A stretch of 64,000 bases of DNA from Loktanella sp. S4079 (GTDB lineage: Bacteria > Pseudomonadota > Alphaproteobacteria > Rhodobacterales > Rhodobacteraceae), in assembly GCF_000967725.1 (NCBI RefSeq), contig NZ_JXYE01000004.1, forward strand, positions 145,895 to 209,894, in the 5' to 3' direction. Positions 26,570 through 34,704 of the stretch are shown here, in pieces. Numbering within the stretch: position 1 is the stretch's first letter; the number at the start of each line of letters is the position of its first letter. Both the position numbers and the translations under genes were made by a program. The notes under the pieces are model-generated. The model made no database searches. It was not told the DNA's origin and saw only the letters and a program-made list of their open reading frames with translations.

Positions 26570-28162
26570 ATGGCACCTAAAGTACTTATCTCTGACAAAC
26601 TTTCCGAAGCCGCCGTACAGATTTTCAAAGATCGCGGCATTGACGTTGATTTCCAGCCTGACCTTGGCAAAGACAAGGACAAGCTGCTTGAGGTCATCGG
26701 TCAATATGATGGTCTGGCGATCCGTTCCGCGACAAAAGCGACTGAGAAAATCATCGAAGCTGCGACCAACCTTAAGGTTATTGGCCGCGCTGGTATCGGC
26801 GTGGACAACGTCGACCGCGAAGCGGCATCCCGCAAGGGTATCATCGTGATGAACACGCCATTCGGCAACATGATCACGACAGCCGAACACGCGATCGCGA
26901 TGATGTTTGCCGTCGCGCGCCAAATCCCTGAGGCATCTGAATCCACACACGCCGGCAAATGGGAAAAATCCAAGTTCATGGGTGTTGAGCTGACAGGCAA
27001 AACGCTCGGTGTGATCGGTGCAGGTAACATCGGTTCGATCGTCTGTGACCGCGCACGCGGCCTCAAGATGAAGGTCGTCGCAATGGACCCCTTCCTGTCC
27101 GAGGAGCGCGCCACTGAAATCGGTGTAGAGAAGGTCGAACTCGACGAACTGCTCGCCCGTGCTGATTTTATCACCCTGCACGTGCCGCTGACTGCTGACA
27201 CGAAAAACATCCTGAGCGCAGAAAACCTTGCTAAGACCAAAAAAGGTGTGCGCATCATCAACTGTGCACGTGGTGGTCTGGTCGATGAGGCTGCTTTGGC
27301 TGAATTGCTGAAATCTGGCCACGTTGCCGGTGCCGCGTTTGACGTGTTCGCCGAAGAGCCCGCCAAAGAGAACCCACTGTTCAACCTGCCAAACGTTGTG
27401 GTCACCCCGCACCTTGGCGCGGCAACAACCGAAGCCCAAGAAAACGTAGCCCTGCAAGTCGCTGAGCAGATGTCTGACTATCTGCTGACTGGTGCCGTGC
27501 AAAACGCACTGAACATGCCTTCGGTCACAGCCGAAGAAGCCAAGATCATGGGCCCATGGATCAAACTGTCTGGTCACCTTGGCAACTACATCGGCCAAAT
27601 GACAGATGAGCCAATCAAAGCTGTGAACATCCTGTTTGACGGTGAAGCCAGCACCATGAACCTCAAGGCGCTGACGGCTGCAACTGTGGCTGGTATGATG
27701 AAAGCGACGAACCCTGACGTGAACATGGTTTCTGCGCCTGTCATTGCCAAGGAACGTGGCACCAAGATTTCAACCACAAAGCAAGATCAATCCGGCGCGT
27801 TTGAAGGTTACATCAAAGTCACCATCGTGACTGAAACACGTGAGCGTTCTATCGCGGGTACTGTGTTTAGCGACGGCAAGCCACGCTTTATCCAGATCAA
27901 AGGCATCAACATCGACGCCGAGGTCGGCGAACACATGCTCTATACCACGAACAAAGACGTTCCTGGCATCATCGGGACCTTGGGTACGTTGCTTGGGAAA
28001 AACGACGTCAACATCGCGAACTTTACGCTTGGCCGCGCAGAGGCCAAAGGCGAAGCAATCGCGCTGCTCTACGTCGATGCGCCGCTTCCTGAAAAGGCGG
28101 TGGCAGACCTCAAGGAAACGGGTTTGTTCCAACAGGTCAAACCGCTTACCTTTGACGTCTAA
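26570..28162 (+). CDS. serA: D-3-phosphoglycerate dehydrogenase
   Basis: This 530-residue enzyme oxidises 3-phosphoglycerate, the first step of serine synthesis. It is the long (type I) form: substrate domain, NAD domain with G-V-I-G-A-G-N-I-G-S-I, catalytic Arg/Glu/His (A-R-G-G-L-V-D-E; H-L-G-A-A-T-T-E-A), then intervening and ACT domains (V-P-G-I-I-G-T-L-G), which carry feedback control. It ends at a strong terminator. Confidence 0.96.
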   Translation: MAPKVLISDKLSEAAVQIFKDRGIDVDFQPDLGKDKDKLLEVIGQYDGLAIRSATKATEKIIEAATNLKVIGRAGIGVDNVDREAASRKGIIVMNTPFGNMITTAEHAIAMMFAVARQIPEASESTHAGKWEKSKFMGVELTGKTLGVIGAGNIGSIVCDRARGLKMKVVAMDPFLSEERATEIGVEKVELDELLARADFITLHVPLTADTKNILSAENLAKTKKGVRIINCARGGLVDEAALAELLKSGHVAGAAFDVFAEEPAKENPLFNLPNVVVTPHLGAATTEAQENVALQVAEQMSDYLLTGAVQNALNMPSVTAEEAKIMGPWIKLSGHLGNYIGQMTDEPIKAVNILFDGEASTMNLKALTAATVAGMMKATNPDVNMVSAPVIAKERGTKISTTKQDQSGAFEGYIKVTIVTETRERSIAGTVFSDGKPRFIQIKGINIDAEVGEHMLYTTNKDVPGIIGTLGTLLGKNDVNIANFTLGRAEAKGEAIALLYVDAPLPEKAVADLKETGLFQQVKPLTFDV

Positions 28163-28170
28163 ACAGATCA

Positions 28171-28199
28171 GGCGCGTGGCACCCCCACGCGCCTTTTTC
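28171..28199 (+). terminator. Rho-independent terminator of serC-serA
   Basis: A nine-base stem (GGCGCGTGG / CCACGCGCC) is followed by five T residues, nine bases after the serA stop codon. This is a classic intrinsic terminator. Confidence 0.9.
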
Positions 28200-28255
28200 T
28201 TGTCCGCACTTGTGCTCTGACTGTTGGTAATTCATTGTAATATTTCAATAAACGA

Positions 28256-29626
28256 ATGAAGGCGGATCAGTTCATGCGGATGAATTGGGAACAACTTTTA
28301 AACACATCCCTATTGGGCGATCCGGATCGTGTCGAAGACAAGAACCGCCCCCACTACGCACAAGATTACGACCGCATTATTTTTTCGCACCCATTCCGTC
28401 GACTGGCGAATAAAACTCAGGTCCACCCGCTCTATGCCAAAGACCACCTTCACCACCGCTTGATCCATAGCGCCGAGACAAGCAGCGTGGGCCGATCTTT
28501 GGGGATCGAAGTCGGTCAGTGGCTCGAAGATGAGAACCTGATCGCACCCGGACAAAAGCACGTTGTGTCTGGCGTTGTTCAATCGGCAGCGGCGGCGCAT
28601 GACATCGGTAACCCACCCTTTGGGCATTCCGGCGAGGCGGCAATCGGCGGTTGGTTTGCAAAACAGTTTCGAAACGCGCAGGGGCTGTTCGCTGATATTC
28701 GCGCAGAGGATCGTATCGAATTCGAAAAATTCGAAGGTAACGCACAAGGCTTTCGGCTTTTGACCCGTCTCGAGATGTATCGCCATGATGGCGGCATGCG
28801 GTTGTCAAAAGCGACACTGGGTGCATTTACGAAATACCCTGCCTTGGCCCGGACCTCTGAAGCGGGAAAGGCGCAAGGCAAACCATACAAAGGTCTGGCA
28901 AAGTTTGGGGTATTTCAGTCTGAATACCCGCTTTTCCAAACCCTCGCCGCTGATCTTGGGCTGATCCCTGACACATCGCACGGTGACACCTGTTGGAAAC
29001 GTCATCCGCTCGCCTTCTTGGTCGAGGCGGCAGACGATATTTGCTACAATATCATGGATATCGAAGACGCGGTCGAGGCCGGGGATATCCCCGCCGCCCA
29101 AGCGCTTGCGTTGCTGATACCAGTCTTTGGCGGCACCAATCGGGACTTTGACAGCGCTACCGTAATGGAGCAGATCGGCTATTACCGTGCACGTGCGATC
29201 GGTGCGGCCATCAGCGCATGCGTCGCCGCATTCCAAAAACACTATGATGCGATCATGTCGGGGACTTTCTCTGCGTCATTGATTTCGCAAAGCACCGTCG
29301 CCTCGGCCTTTGCCGAGATAAAATCCGTCGCGCACCAGCAAATTTTCACCGCTCCGCGCAAGACCATGCTCGAAGTGACAGGCCGCAATATCGTGCACGA
29401 TGTCTTGTCTGGATTGCTGCCGGTCTACCAAGAATTGCAAGAGGTCGCTTGGGATGCGGGTAAGCTGGGCGATTATCACCGTCAGTTGGTTTCGGCGACT
29501 CAGCTAGATCTGCGCGAGGTCAACGACGCCTATAGCGCGCTGCATAGCCTCTCTGATTTCGTGTCGGGTATGACAGACAGATACGCAGCCTCTGTTCAGG
29601 ATATGATACGCGGGCGACTGACATAA
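28256..29626 (+). CDS. deoxyguanosinetriphosphate triphosphohydrolase-like protein (dNTPase)
   Basis: This 456-residue HD-domain protein cleaves dNTPs to nucleoside and triphosphate, which controls dNTP pools and can restrict phages. Motifs seen are R-R-L-A-N-K-T-Q-V near residue 45, the H-x-R-L-I-H-S and A-A-A-H-D-I-G-N-P-P-F-G-H-S-G-E metal-binding blocks, and D-I-C-Y-N-I-M-D-I-E-D. The length matches the longer Dgt form. A second in-frame ATG at 28,274 is also possible. The phosphatase gene follows within 13 bases. Confidence 0.9.
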   Translation: MKADQFMRMNWEQLLNTSLLGDPDRVEDKNRPHYAQDYDRIIFSHPFRRLANKTQVHPLYAKDHLHHRLIHSAETSSVGRSLGIEVGQWLEDENLIAPGQKHVVSGVVQSAAAAHDIGNPPFGHSGEAAIGGWFAKQFRNAQGLFADIRAEDRIEFEKFEGNAQGFRLLTRLEMYRHDGGMRLSKATLGAFTKYPALARTSEAGKAQGKPYKGLAKFGVFQSEYPLFQTLAADLGLIPDTSHGDTCWKRHPLAFLVEAADDICYNIMDIEDAVEAGDIPAAQALALLIPVFGGTNRDFDSATVMEQIGYYRARAIGAAISACVAAFQKHYDAIMSGTFSASLISQSTVASAFAEIKSVAHQQIFTAPRKTMLEVTGRNIVHDVLSGLLPVYQELQEVAWDAGKLGDYHRQLVSATQLDLREVNDAYSALHSLSDFVSGMTDRYAASVQDMIRGRLT

Positions 29627-29638
29627 GGTATTAAATTC

Positions 29639-30427
29639 ATGTCAAAAATTTACGCTATTGGCGATATTCACGGCCAAAAAGAGATGCTTGATCATGCCCT
29701 CGGGCTGATCGCTGCTGACGGGGGCGAGGACGCCCATATCGTGTTTCTGGGGGATTATGTTGATCGTGGTCCTGACAGCCGCGGCGTGCTTGAGACATTG
29801 CTATCAGGGCAAGAGGCCGGGCGCCCTTGGACGTGTATTCTGGGCAATCATGATCGGTTCTTTGCACGTTTTATCCGCGAAGGTCGTCAACATGATCCAC
29901 GTGTGAAATCCGGTCTGAATTGGCTGAATCCGCGACTTGGCGGGGCGCAGACCCTCGCGTCCTATGGGGTCGTCGGGCAAATGCATTTCGCCGACCAAGC
30001 GTTTGGCGAACAAGAGCGATTGGTACATTGCGAAACAGAAGCGGGCTGGATCACCCCCGACGCGCTCATCGCGGCCGCGCAGGCCAGCATCCCCGAATGG
30101 CACATCGCCTTTATCGAAAATCTACCTTTGTGGCACGAAACAGAACATCTACTGTGTGTGCATGCCGGACTGCGCCCACATATTTCGCTTCCTCACCAAG
30201 ACCCAGAGGACCTGATCTGGATACGCGAGGGTTTCTTGGACAGCGCGCACAACTTTGGCAAATTGGTTGTCCACGGTCATACTGCGCTGGACGCGCCTGA
30301 ACACTTTGGTAACCGCGTCGATCTGGATGCGGGTGCGGGATACGGTCGCCCGCTTATCCCTGCGGTGTTCGAGGGACGCCATTGTTGGACATTAACGGAC
30401 AACGGGCGCGTACCGCTGCATCCCTAA
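29639..30427 (+). CDS. PP1-like serine/threonine protein phosphatase (metallophosphoesterase)
   Basis: This 262-residue calcineurin-like phosphatase has the metal-site blocks G-D-I-H-G, G-D-Y-V-D-R-G-P-D-S, G-N-H-D and H-G-H-T. Related enzymes of the PrpA/ApaH type dephosphorylate proteins or dinucleoside polyphosphates. It sits 13 bases after the dNTPase gene and its end overlaps the convergent beta-solenoid gene by four bases. The substrate is unknown. Confidence 0.85.
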   Translation: MSKIYAIGDIHGQKEMLDHALGLIAADGGEDAHIVFLGDYVDRGPDSRGVLETLLSGQEAGRPWTCILGNHDRFFARFIREGRQHDPRVKSGLNWLNPRLGGAQTLASYGVVGQMHFADQAFGEQERLVHCETEAGWITPDALIAAAQASIPEWHIAFIENLPLWHETEHLLCVHAGLRPHISLPHQDPEDLIWIREGFLDSAHNFGKLVVHGHTALDAPEHFGNRVDLDAGAGYGRPLIPAVFEGRHCWTLTDNGRVPLHP

Positions 30428-31980
30428 TCCTTGCGGATCACCCCAGTGACTGCGGCTGCACCAATGGCCGTGATGATCCAACCGCAGGCAGTCAACACCC
30501 AACGCAGCCACCACAAATGCCAGCCCCAAGGTCCACGATTGGTAGACGGGGCCCATGCCGCATCCTGCCCAAGCGAGATCAACGGCACGACCACATCCAC
30601 AGCATAGGCGACCGCATTAAATGTTTCGTAGTCTTTGCCAGCATGTTGCGCGTCGCCCCAAATCATTGCCGGGTTCGGCACCGCATCCGGCCCATGCGCT
30701 AGTCCTCGCCATTCGTCCGACAACAGCACCACCGCGACATTCGGGGCAAAATCACCTTTAACCCACGCAAAATGCGCAAAGAGCCAGGCAATCGCGACAA
30801 GAACGACAAGCACGTAAAAGCTCCGCTGAGGCCGATGCCCAAAACCAATCGTACTGCGCAACATGAGATCCCAAATCAACTGCGCCAACCAACGAAATGG
30901 GCGTTTCTCTGCGATCCAGCGTTTCCTGATTGATTTGCGCCGCGCATTTTCCTTGTCGAACAAAATGCTGGTCGCCTCAGAGCGATGACCGCTTTCGCGC
31001 ATGATTTTGGCAAGCTGTTCGTATGGCTGTGGGTGGAATTCCCGGTCCCAGACCGCACCTTTGCGCAACCAAGAAAGCCGCTCAGACACATCGGCAGAGC
31101 CGTGCAAAACATCGTAGGTCAACCCAACCAAACACAGTTCGTCACACAGTGCCCAACTAGCGGCATCATCGGCCAGATCGGCACAATGGGCTGAGGTCAG
31201 ATCGACCCGGCCCAAAACGGATTCAACCTGTTGCCAATAGAAACCTTCGCTCACGACGATCCGTTGCATGTCCAACGCATCGCCACCGGCGTTACGCAAA
31301 CGCGCCTCTTTACAGCTAAGCTGCCCGCCAACGCGCGCCCCGGACAAACGCACTGCGCCCTCAACATTTGCGCCACGCAAAAACAGGTCGCCATCAATCT
31401 CGGCCCCTTGCGCGTTCAGCGCGACACCTTCGCCGTTCAGCATTTGCGCGCGTGTGCAGATCAACTGCCCACCAAGATGCGCCCCAGCGAGGCAAAGCTC
31501 TTGGTGTATCGTTGCCTTTTCAAATACCACATCACCGGGAATTTCCGCGCTTTGGGCATTGATCCCGTTGGCCAAAACGCTCCCTTTTAGCATCAGGCTC
31601 GCGACGGAAAGTTGCAGCATTCTGGGCCGCTCTTCGACATAACAATTCACAAGCGCCAGCGAACCAACTGCCTGTGCGAAGTTCAGATCAAGCGTCCCAC
31701 TGATCCAAGCGCCCTGAATTTGCACGCCAGTGCCGGGTGTTTGCATTTCACTGCATCCGCCTGTCGCGAAATAGCTGATCAACGGTGCACGGATGGACAA
31801 ATCCGCCAATTTTTCGTTCGGACAGCTCTGCCCGATTTCGGCCCAGCTGCCTTGCTGAACTGCTGCAATCAAACGCATTTCTGCGGGGCTAAGCGCACCA
31901 CGATCAATCAAGTTTTGAACATCGACCCAATGGGCAATACGCGCGAGCGGTTTATCAATCGGCTGGTTAGACAATTCCAT
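30424..31980 (-). CDS. beta-solenoid repeat protein with C-terminal membrane domain
   Basis: This 518-residue protein is not recognised by name. Residues about 85-270 form degenerate ~20-residue beta-solenoid repeats (for example I-D-G-D-L-F-L-R-G-A-N-V, R-V-G-G-Q-L-S-C), resembling pentapeptide or bactofilin coils. A helical part follows. The C-terminal third has two membrane helices (F-Y-V-L-V-V-L-V-A-I-A near 372 and L-T-A-C-G-W-I-I near 500) with a loop between them. A scaffold or membrane-organising role is possible. It is monocistronic and antisense at its end to the phosphatase gene. Confidence 0.65.
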   Translation of the reverse strand: MELSNQPIDKPLARIAHWVDVQNLIDRGALSPAEMRLIAAVQQGSWAEIGQSCPNEKLADLSIRAPLISYFATGGCSEMQTPGTGVQIQGAWISGTLDLNFAQAVGSLALVNCYVEERPRMLQLSVASLMLKGSVLANGINAQSAEIPGDVVFEKATIHQELCLAGAHLGGQLICTRAQMLNGEGVALNAQGAEIDGDLFLRGANVEGAVRLSGARVGGQLSCKEARLRNAGGDALDMQRIVVSEGFYWQQVESVLGRVDLTSAHCADLADDAASWALCDELCLVGLTYDVLHGSADVSERLSWLRKGAVWDREFHPQPYEQLAKIMRESGHRSEATSILFDKENARRKSIRKRWIAEKRPFRWLAQLIWDLMLRSTIGFGHRPQRSFYVLVVLVAIAWLFAHFAWVKGDFAPNVAVVLLSDEWRGLAHGPDAVPNPAMIWGDAQHAGKDYETFNAVAYAVDVVVPLISLGQDAAWAPSTNRGPWGWHLWWLRWVLTACGWIITAIGAAAVTGVIRKD

Positions 31981-32034
31981 AGCCGCAGGTTACGGGCCGC
32001 GAACGTACACGGCAATGTTAAATCAGGGCGTGAT

Positions 32035-33132
32035 CTAGGTGAATTGACGCATGAACTTGCGATCAATGTGATCCTTAAGGCGCCACAGTAAACGCCCGTT
32101 CAATACGACACCCCGTTTTTCCGCCATTGCCACCTTATCCCCCAAAGAAATCAGCTTCAGATAATCCTTTTGCGGGGTGTAGTTTTGCAACTGTCGCCCA
32201 GATACAATTGAACGCAGATTTTCAAACAAGATCGGTGCCTGACGCACGGCAAAAACGCCGGCTTTGGGGCGTGGAGTTTCGGTCATATGTGCGCAATCGC
32301 CAACTGCAAAGATGCAAGGGTCGCTTGAACGCAAGTCGGGCGCTATCGCAATATAGCCGTTGTGCAGCGATAAGCCGGTTTGCCGCAGCCATTCCTGTGG
32401 TCGCGCACCTGCGGCGCCAACGGTAAAATCGCTCGCGATTTGCTGACCATCGGCTAGACGCACCGCGTCTTTCACCACTTCGGTCAGGATTACATTCTCG
32501 ATGACCTTAACGTTAGCGTGGTTCAACGCATTGCGCATGTGACGCCGCGCCCTGCCCCCGAACCCGGCAAGCAGCCCGTCCCGATCCAAGATCGTAATCT
32601 GTGCTGCTCGATCTCGGAACGCATGCGCCATCGCCAACGCGAGCTCCACCCCGGCGACCCCACCACCGATAACAGCTACCCGTGGGACGCTGGCATGCCT
32701 GCGATAGTGATCCCACTTTGTTGCGAACCGCCCCAGAGGCTTTGCGCCCGCTGCATGTTCCGCAAATCCAGCCAAGCTTGGCATATCCGAGGTCACGCCA
32801 ATATCAATCGAGGCAACATCATACGAAACCTTGCGACCATCCGCCAAGGCGATAGACTTTGATTGCAGGTCCAAACCCTGTGCCCGACCATCAACAAAGG
32901 TTGCGCCAGATAGGTTTGCCAGACGCCCAAGGTCGATGTGCAGGTCCTGCGCCTGATAATGTCCAGCAACATAGCCAGGCAGCATCCCCGAATAGGCCGC
33001 CATTGATCCGGGATTGATCACAGTCAACCGCGCGCCTGGAATAGGGTCGCGCGCCCACATTCGCAAAACAAGCGCGTGGGTATGCCCGCCCCCCACTAGA
33101 ACGATGTTCTTGAGGTTTTTACCCGTGATCAT
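32035..33132 (-). CDS. FAD-dependent pyridine-nucleotide oxidoreductase (NDH-2-like)
   Basis: The ATG at 33,132 overlaps the stop of the preceding gene (ATGA), giving 365 residues. Two dinucleotide-binding folds are clear: I-V-L-V-G-G-G-H-T-H-A near the start (FAD) and V-A-V-I-G-G-G-V-A-G-V-E about residue 153 (NAD(P)H). I-F-A-V-G-D-C-A-H is the second FAD contact. It resembles the flavin domain fused to SelD in some bacteria and type-II NADH dehydrogenases; the electron acceptor is unknown. It is coupled to the pyridoxamine-oxidase-like gene. Confidence 0.82.
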   Translation of the reverse strand: MITGKNLKNIVLVGGGHTHALVLRMWARDPIPGARLTVINPGSMAAYSGMLPGYVAGHYQAQDLHIDLGRLANLSGATFVDGRAQGLDLQSKSIALADGRKVSYDVASIDIGVTSDMPSLAGFAEHAAGAKPLGRFATKWDHYRRHASVPRVAVIGGGVAGVELALAMAHAFRDRAAQITILDRDGLLAGFGGRARRHMRNALNHANVKVIENVILTEVVKDAVRLADGQQIASDFTVGAAGARPQEWLRQTGLSLHNGYIAIAPDLRSSDPCIFAVGDCAHMTETPRPKAGVFAVRQAPILFENLRSIVSGRQLQNYTPQKDYLKLISLGDKVAMAEKRGVVLNGRLLWRLKDHIDRKFMRQFT

Positions 33133-33686
33133 GGCGCCAGCCACTGCCCTACCCAACCGCTATCGCGTGTGAATTCTGCGCGGCGGTGCTGATCCCCTAA
33201 ATGCACCACATCCAGTCGCATGACGGTGCAGTGCAAAACTGCGAAACTATCTGGGTCAGGTTCTTTGCGATAATCCAGCGCATTCGCAATTGGCGTGCCC
33301 GGAGAAGGTGTCACACCATAGGATTGCTGCGCATGATCCGGAATTCGCCCCCACAGTGCGCCTACCTCGGCACCATGCTGAATAGTGACCTCAACAGATA
33401 GGCGTAGTTGAAGGGCTTGGGTTTCGTCCCAGATATGTATCGCCGCAAGGGGGGTCGCACGTAGGCTCGCAACCTTAGGAGAATATAGATCAGTGTGCAC
33501 AGAAACAGCCCCCTGCGCTGGATCGGCGGCACGCAGAACGACGGTGCGCACCTCTGGGTACCCCGTGGCAGAAACCGTAGCAAAGCTGGGTAGTCGCGCC
33601 GGATGATCCGCCTGCTTGACGCCTGTTTGCAGGGTAGCCCATGCCGCTGCTTTTAGCCCGGACAAAGTTTCAAACCATTTAGTCAT
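33129..33686 (-). CDS. pyridoxamine 5'-phosphate oxidase-like FMN-binding protein
   Basis: This 185-residue protein has the split-barrel flavin fold: R-T-V-V-L-R-A about residue 48 and a C-terminal R-R-A-E-F-T-R-D-S-G-W-V-G-Q-W-L-A-P. That tail resembles the substrate-side end of PdxH-like and Alr4036-like oxidases. It may oxidise PNP/PMP or another FMN substrate. Its stop overlaps the start of the flavoprotein gene by four bases. Confidence 0.8.
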   Translation of the reverse strand: MTKWFETLSGLKAAAWATLQTGVKQADHPARLPSFATVSATGYPEVRTVVLRAADPAQGAVSVHTDLYSPKVASLRATPLAAIHIWDETQALQLRLSVEVTIQHGAEVGALWGRIPDHAQQSYGVTPSPGTPIANALDYRKEPDPDSFAVLHCTVMRLDVVHLGDQHRRAEFTRDSGWVGQWLAP

Positions 33687-34704
33687 AGCCTGTCATCTCT
33701 AGATAGCCGCGCCCGCTATGGCTGCCTGACACGGTCACTGGCCCCTCCCAATAGGGTACGCTGGTCGTCATCCAAGCATTATCGTTCTGCGCCTCGACTA
33801 CAACATCCACATCATATGCAGGTAGCAACACCTGCCAATGAACCGGAACGCCCTGCGCATTCGTCGCCAGTGGTTCGGCCTGAAACGCGCCGTCGGTCAG
33901 CGAGGTTGCGTCACCGTCAGGCGTAATCCACGTCGCAGAAGTGTAGTAGTTGCCATCGGTCTGGTTCAGCCGAAAGCCCATCAACTTCTCACCACTATCA
34001 AAGGTGAGTGAAAACCAATCCCACCCTGTTTGATTACCGCTCAATGGTTGGCTCGACCATTCACGATCTAACCATGCCTGACCACTGACTGCGATCGTCC
34101 CCTCGGGGAGTTGTAATTCCCCGGCGATGTCAAAGAACGGTTGAGAATAGTAGTAAGAGGCCTGCCCCTCGGCGGATTTAACCGAATACCCGTCATCACC
34201 ATGAAAGACCAACGGCCCCTGTGCCTGCAATTTCATGTCATAACGGAACTCTGGTCCGCTGGCCGTCATTGCCATGTGATCCCAATCGCCAGCAAGCTGC
34301 CAATCATCGATCCAAGCAACAAATGGATCAACCGTCACCCCGGCTTGCCCTACGCCCCCACGACCGAGCCGCTCGCTCACGTAGTGATTGGTTGGCGTTG
34401 TGACAGCCGCGTGCCCCATCCATAGCTGCGGCGTTTGCCACCCTGTCCCGTCCTCGGGCGACAGCGCCGACCGAAAGAGCGTCCATTGCAAGCCATAGTC
34501 GGTGCCATCCGCGGCCTGTAGATTTGCGGTCAAATACCACCATTCGATCCGGTAATCTTCATGTGCACCGTGATCCTCGGGAAAGCTAAACTCCGGCGCG
34601 GGCTGGGGGACGGCAAATCCATCGACTTCTGTCCCTAGACCGGCAAACCCTTGGGCGCATAGGCCCGATGGAAGCAAGCAAATCAGCAATGCCTTAACGT
34701 TCAT
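33679..34704 (-). CDS. lipocalin/CrtC-like (AttH-type) secreted protein
   Basis: From the ATG at 34,704 (overlapping the end of the permease gene) this is a 341-residue protein with a signal peptide ending L-C-A about residue 17. It has the hydroxyneurosporene-synthase/AttH lipocalin-like pattern: R-I-E-W-W-Y-L-T-A-N-L near 52, then D-R-E-W-S-S-Q-P-L and W-D-W-F-S-L near 215-230. AttH-type proteins are partners of AttFG-type ABC exporters, which fits the two neighbours. The precise substrate is not known. A longer frame from 34,884 would be inside the permease gene. Confidence 0.85.
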   Translation of the reverse strand: MNVKALLICLLPSGLCAQGFAGLGTEVDGFAVPQPAPEFSFPEDHGAHEDYRIEWWYLTANLQAADGTDYGLQWTLFRSALSPEDGTGWQTPQLWMGHAAVTTPTNHYVSERLGRGGVGQAGVTVDPFVAWIDDWQLAGDWDHMAMTASGPEFRYDMKLQAQGPLVFHGDDGYSVKSAEGQASYYYSQPFFDIAGELQLPEGTIAVSGQAWLDREWSSQPLSGNQTGWDWFSLTFDSGEKLMGFRLNQTDGNYYTSATWITPDGDATSLTDGAFQAEPLATNAQGVPVHWQVLLPAYDVDVVVEAQNDNAWMTTSVPYWEGPVTVSGSHSGRGYLEMTGYD

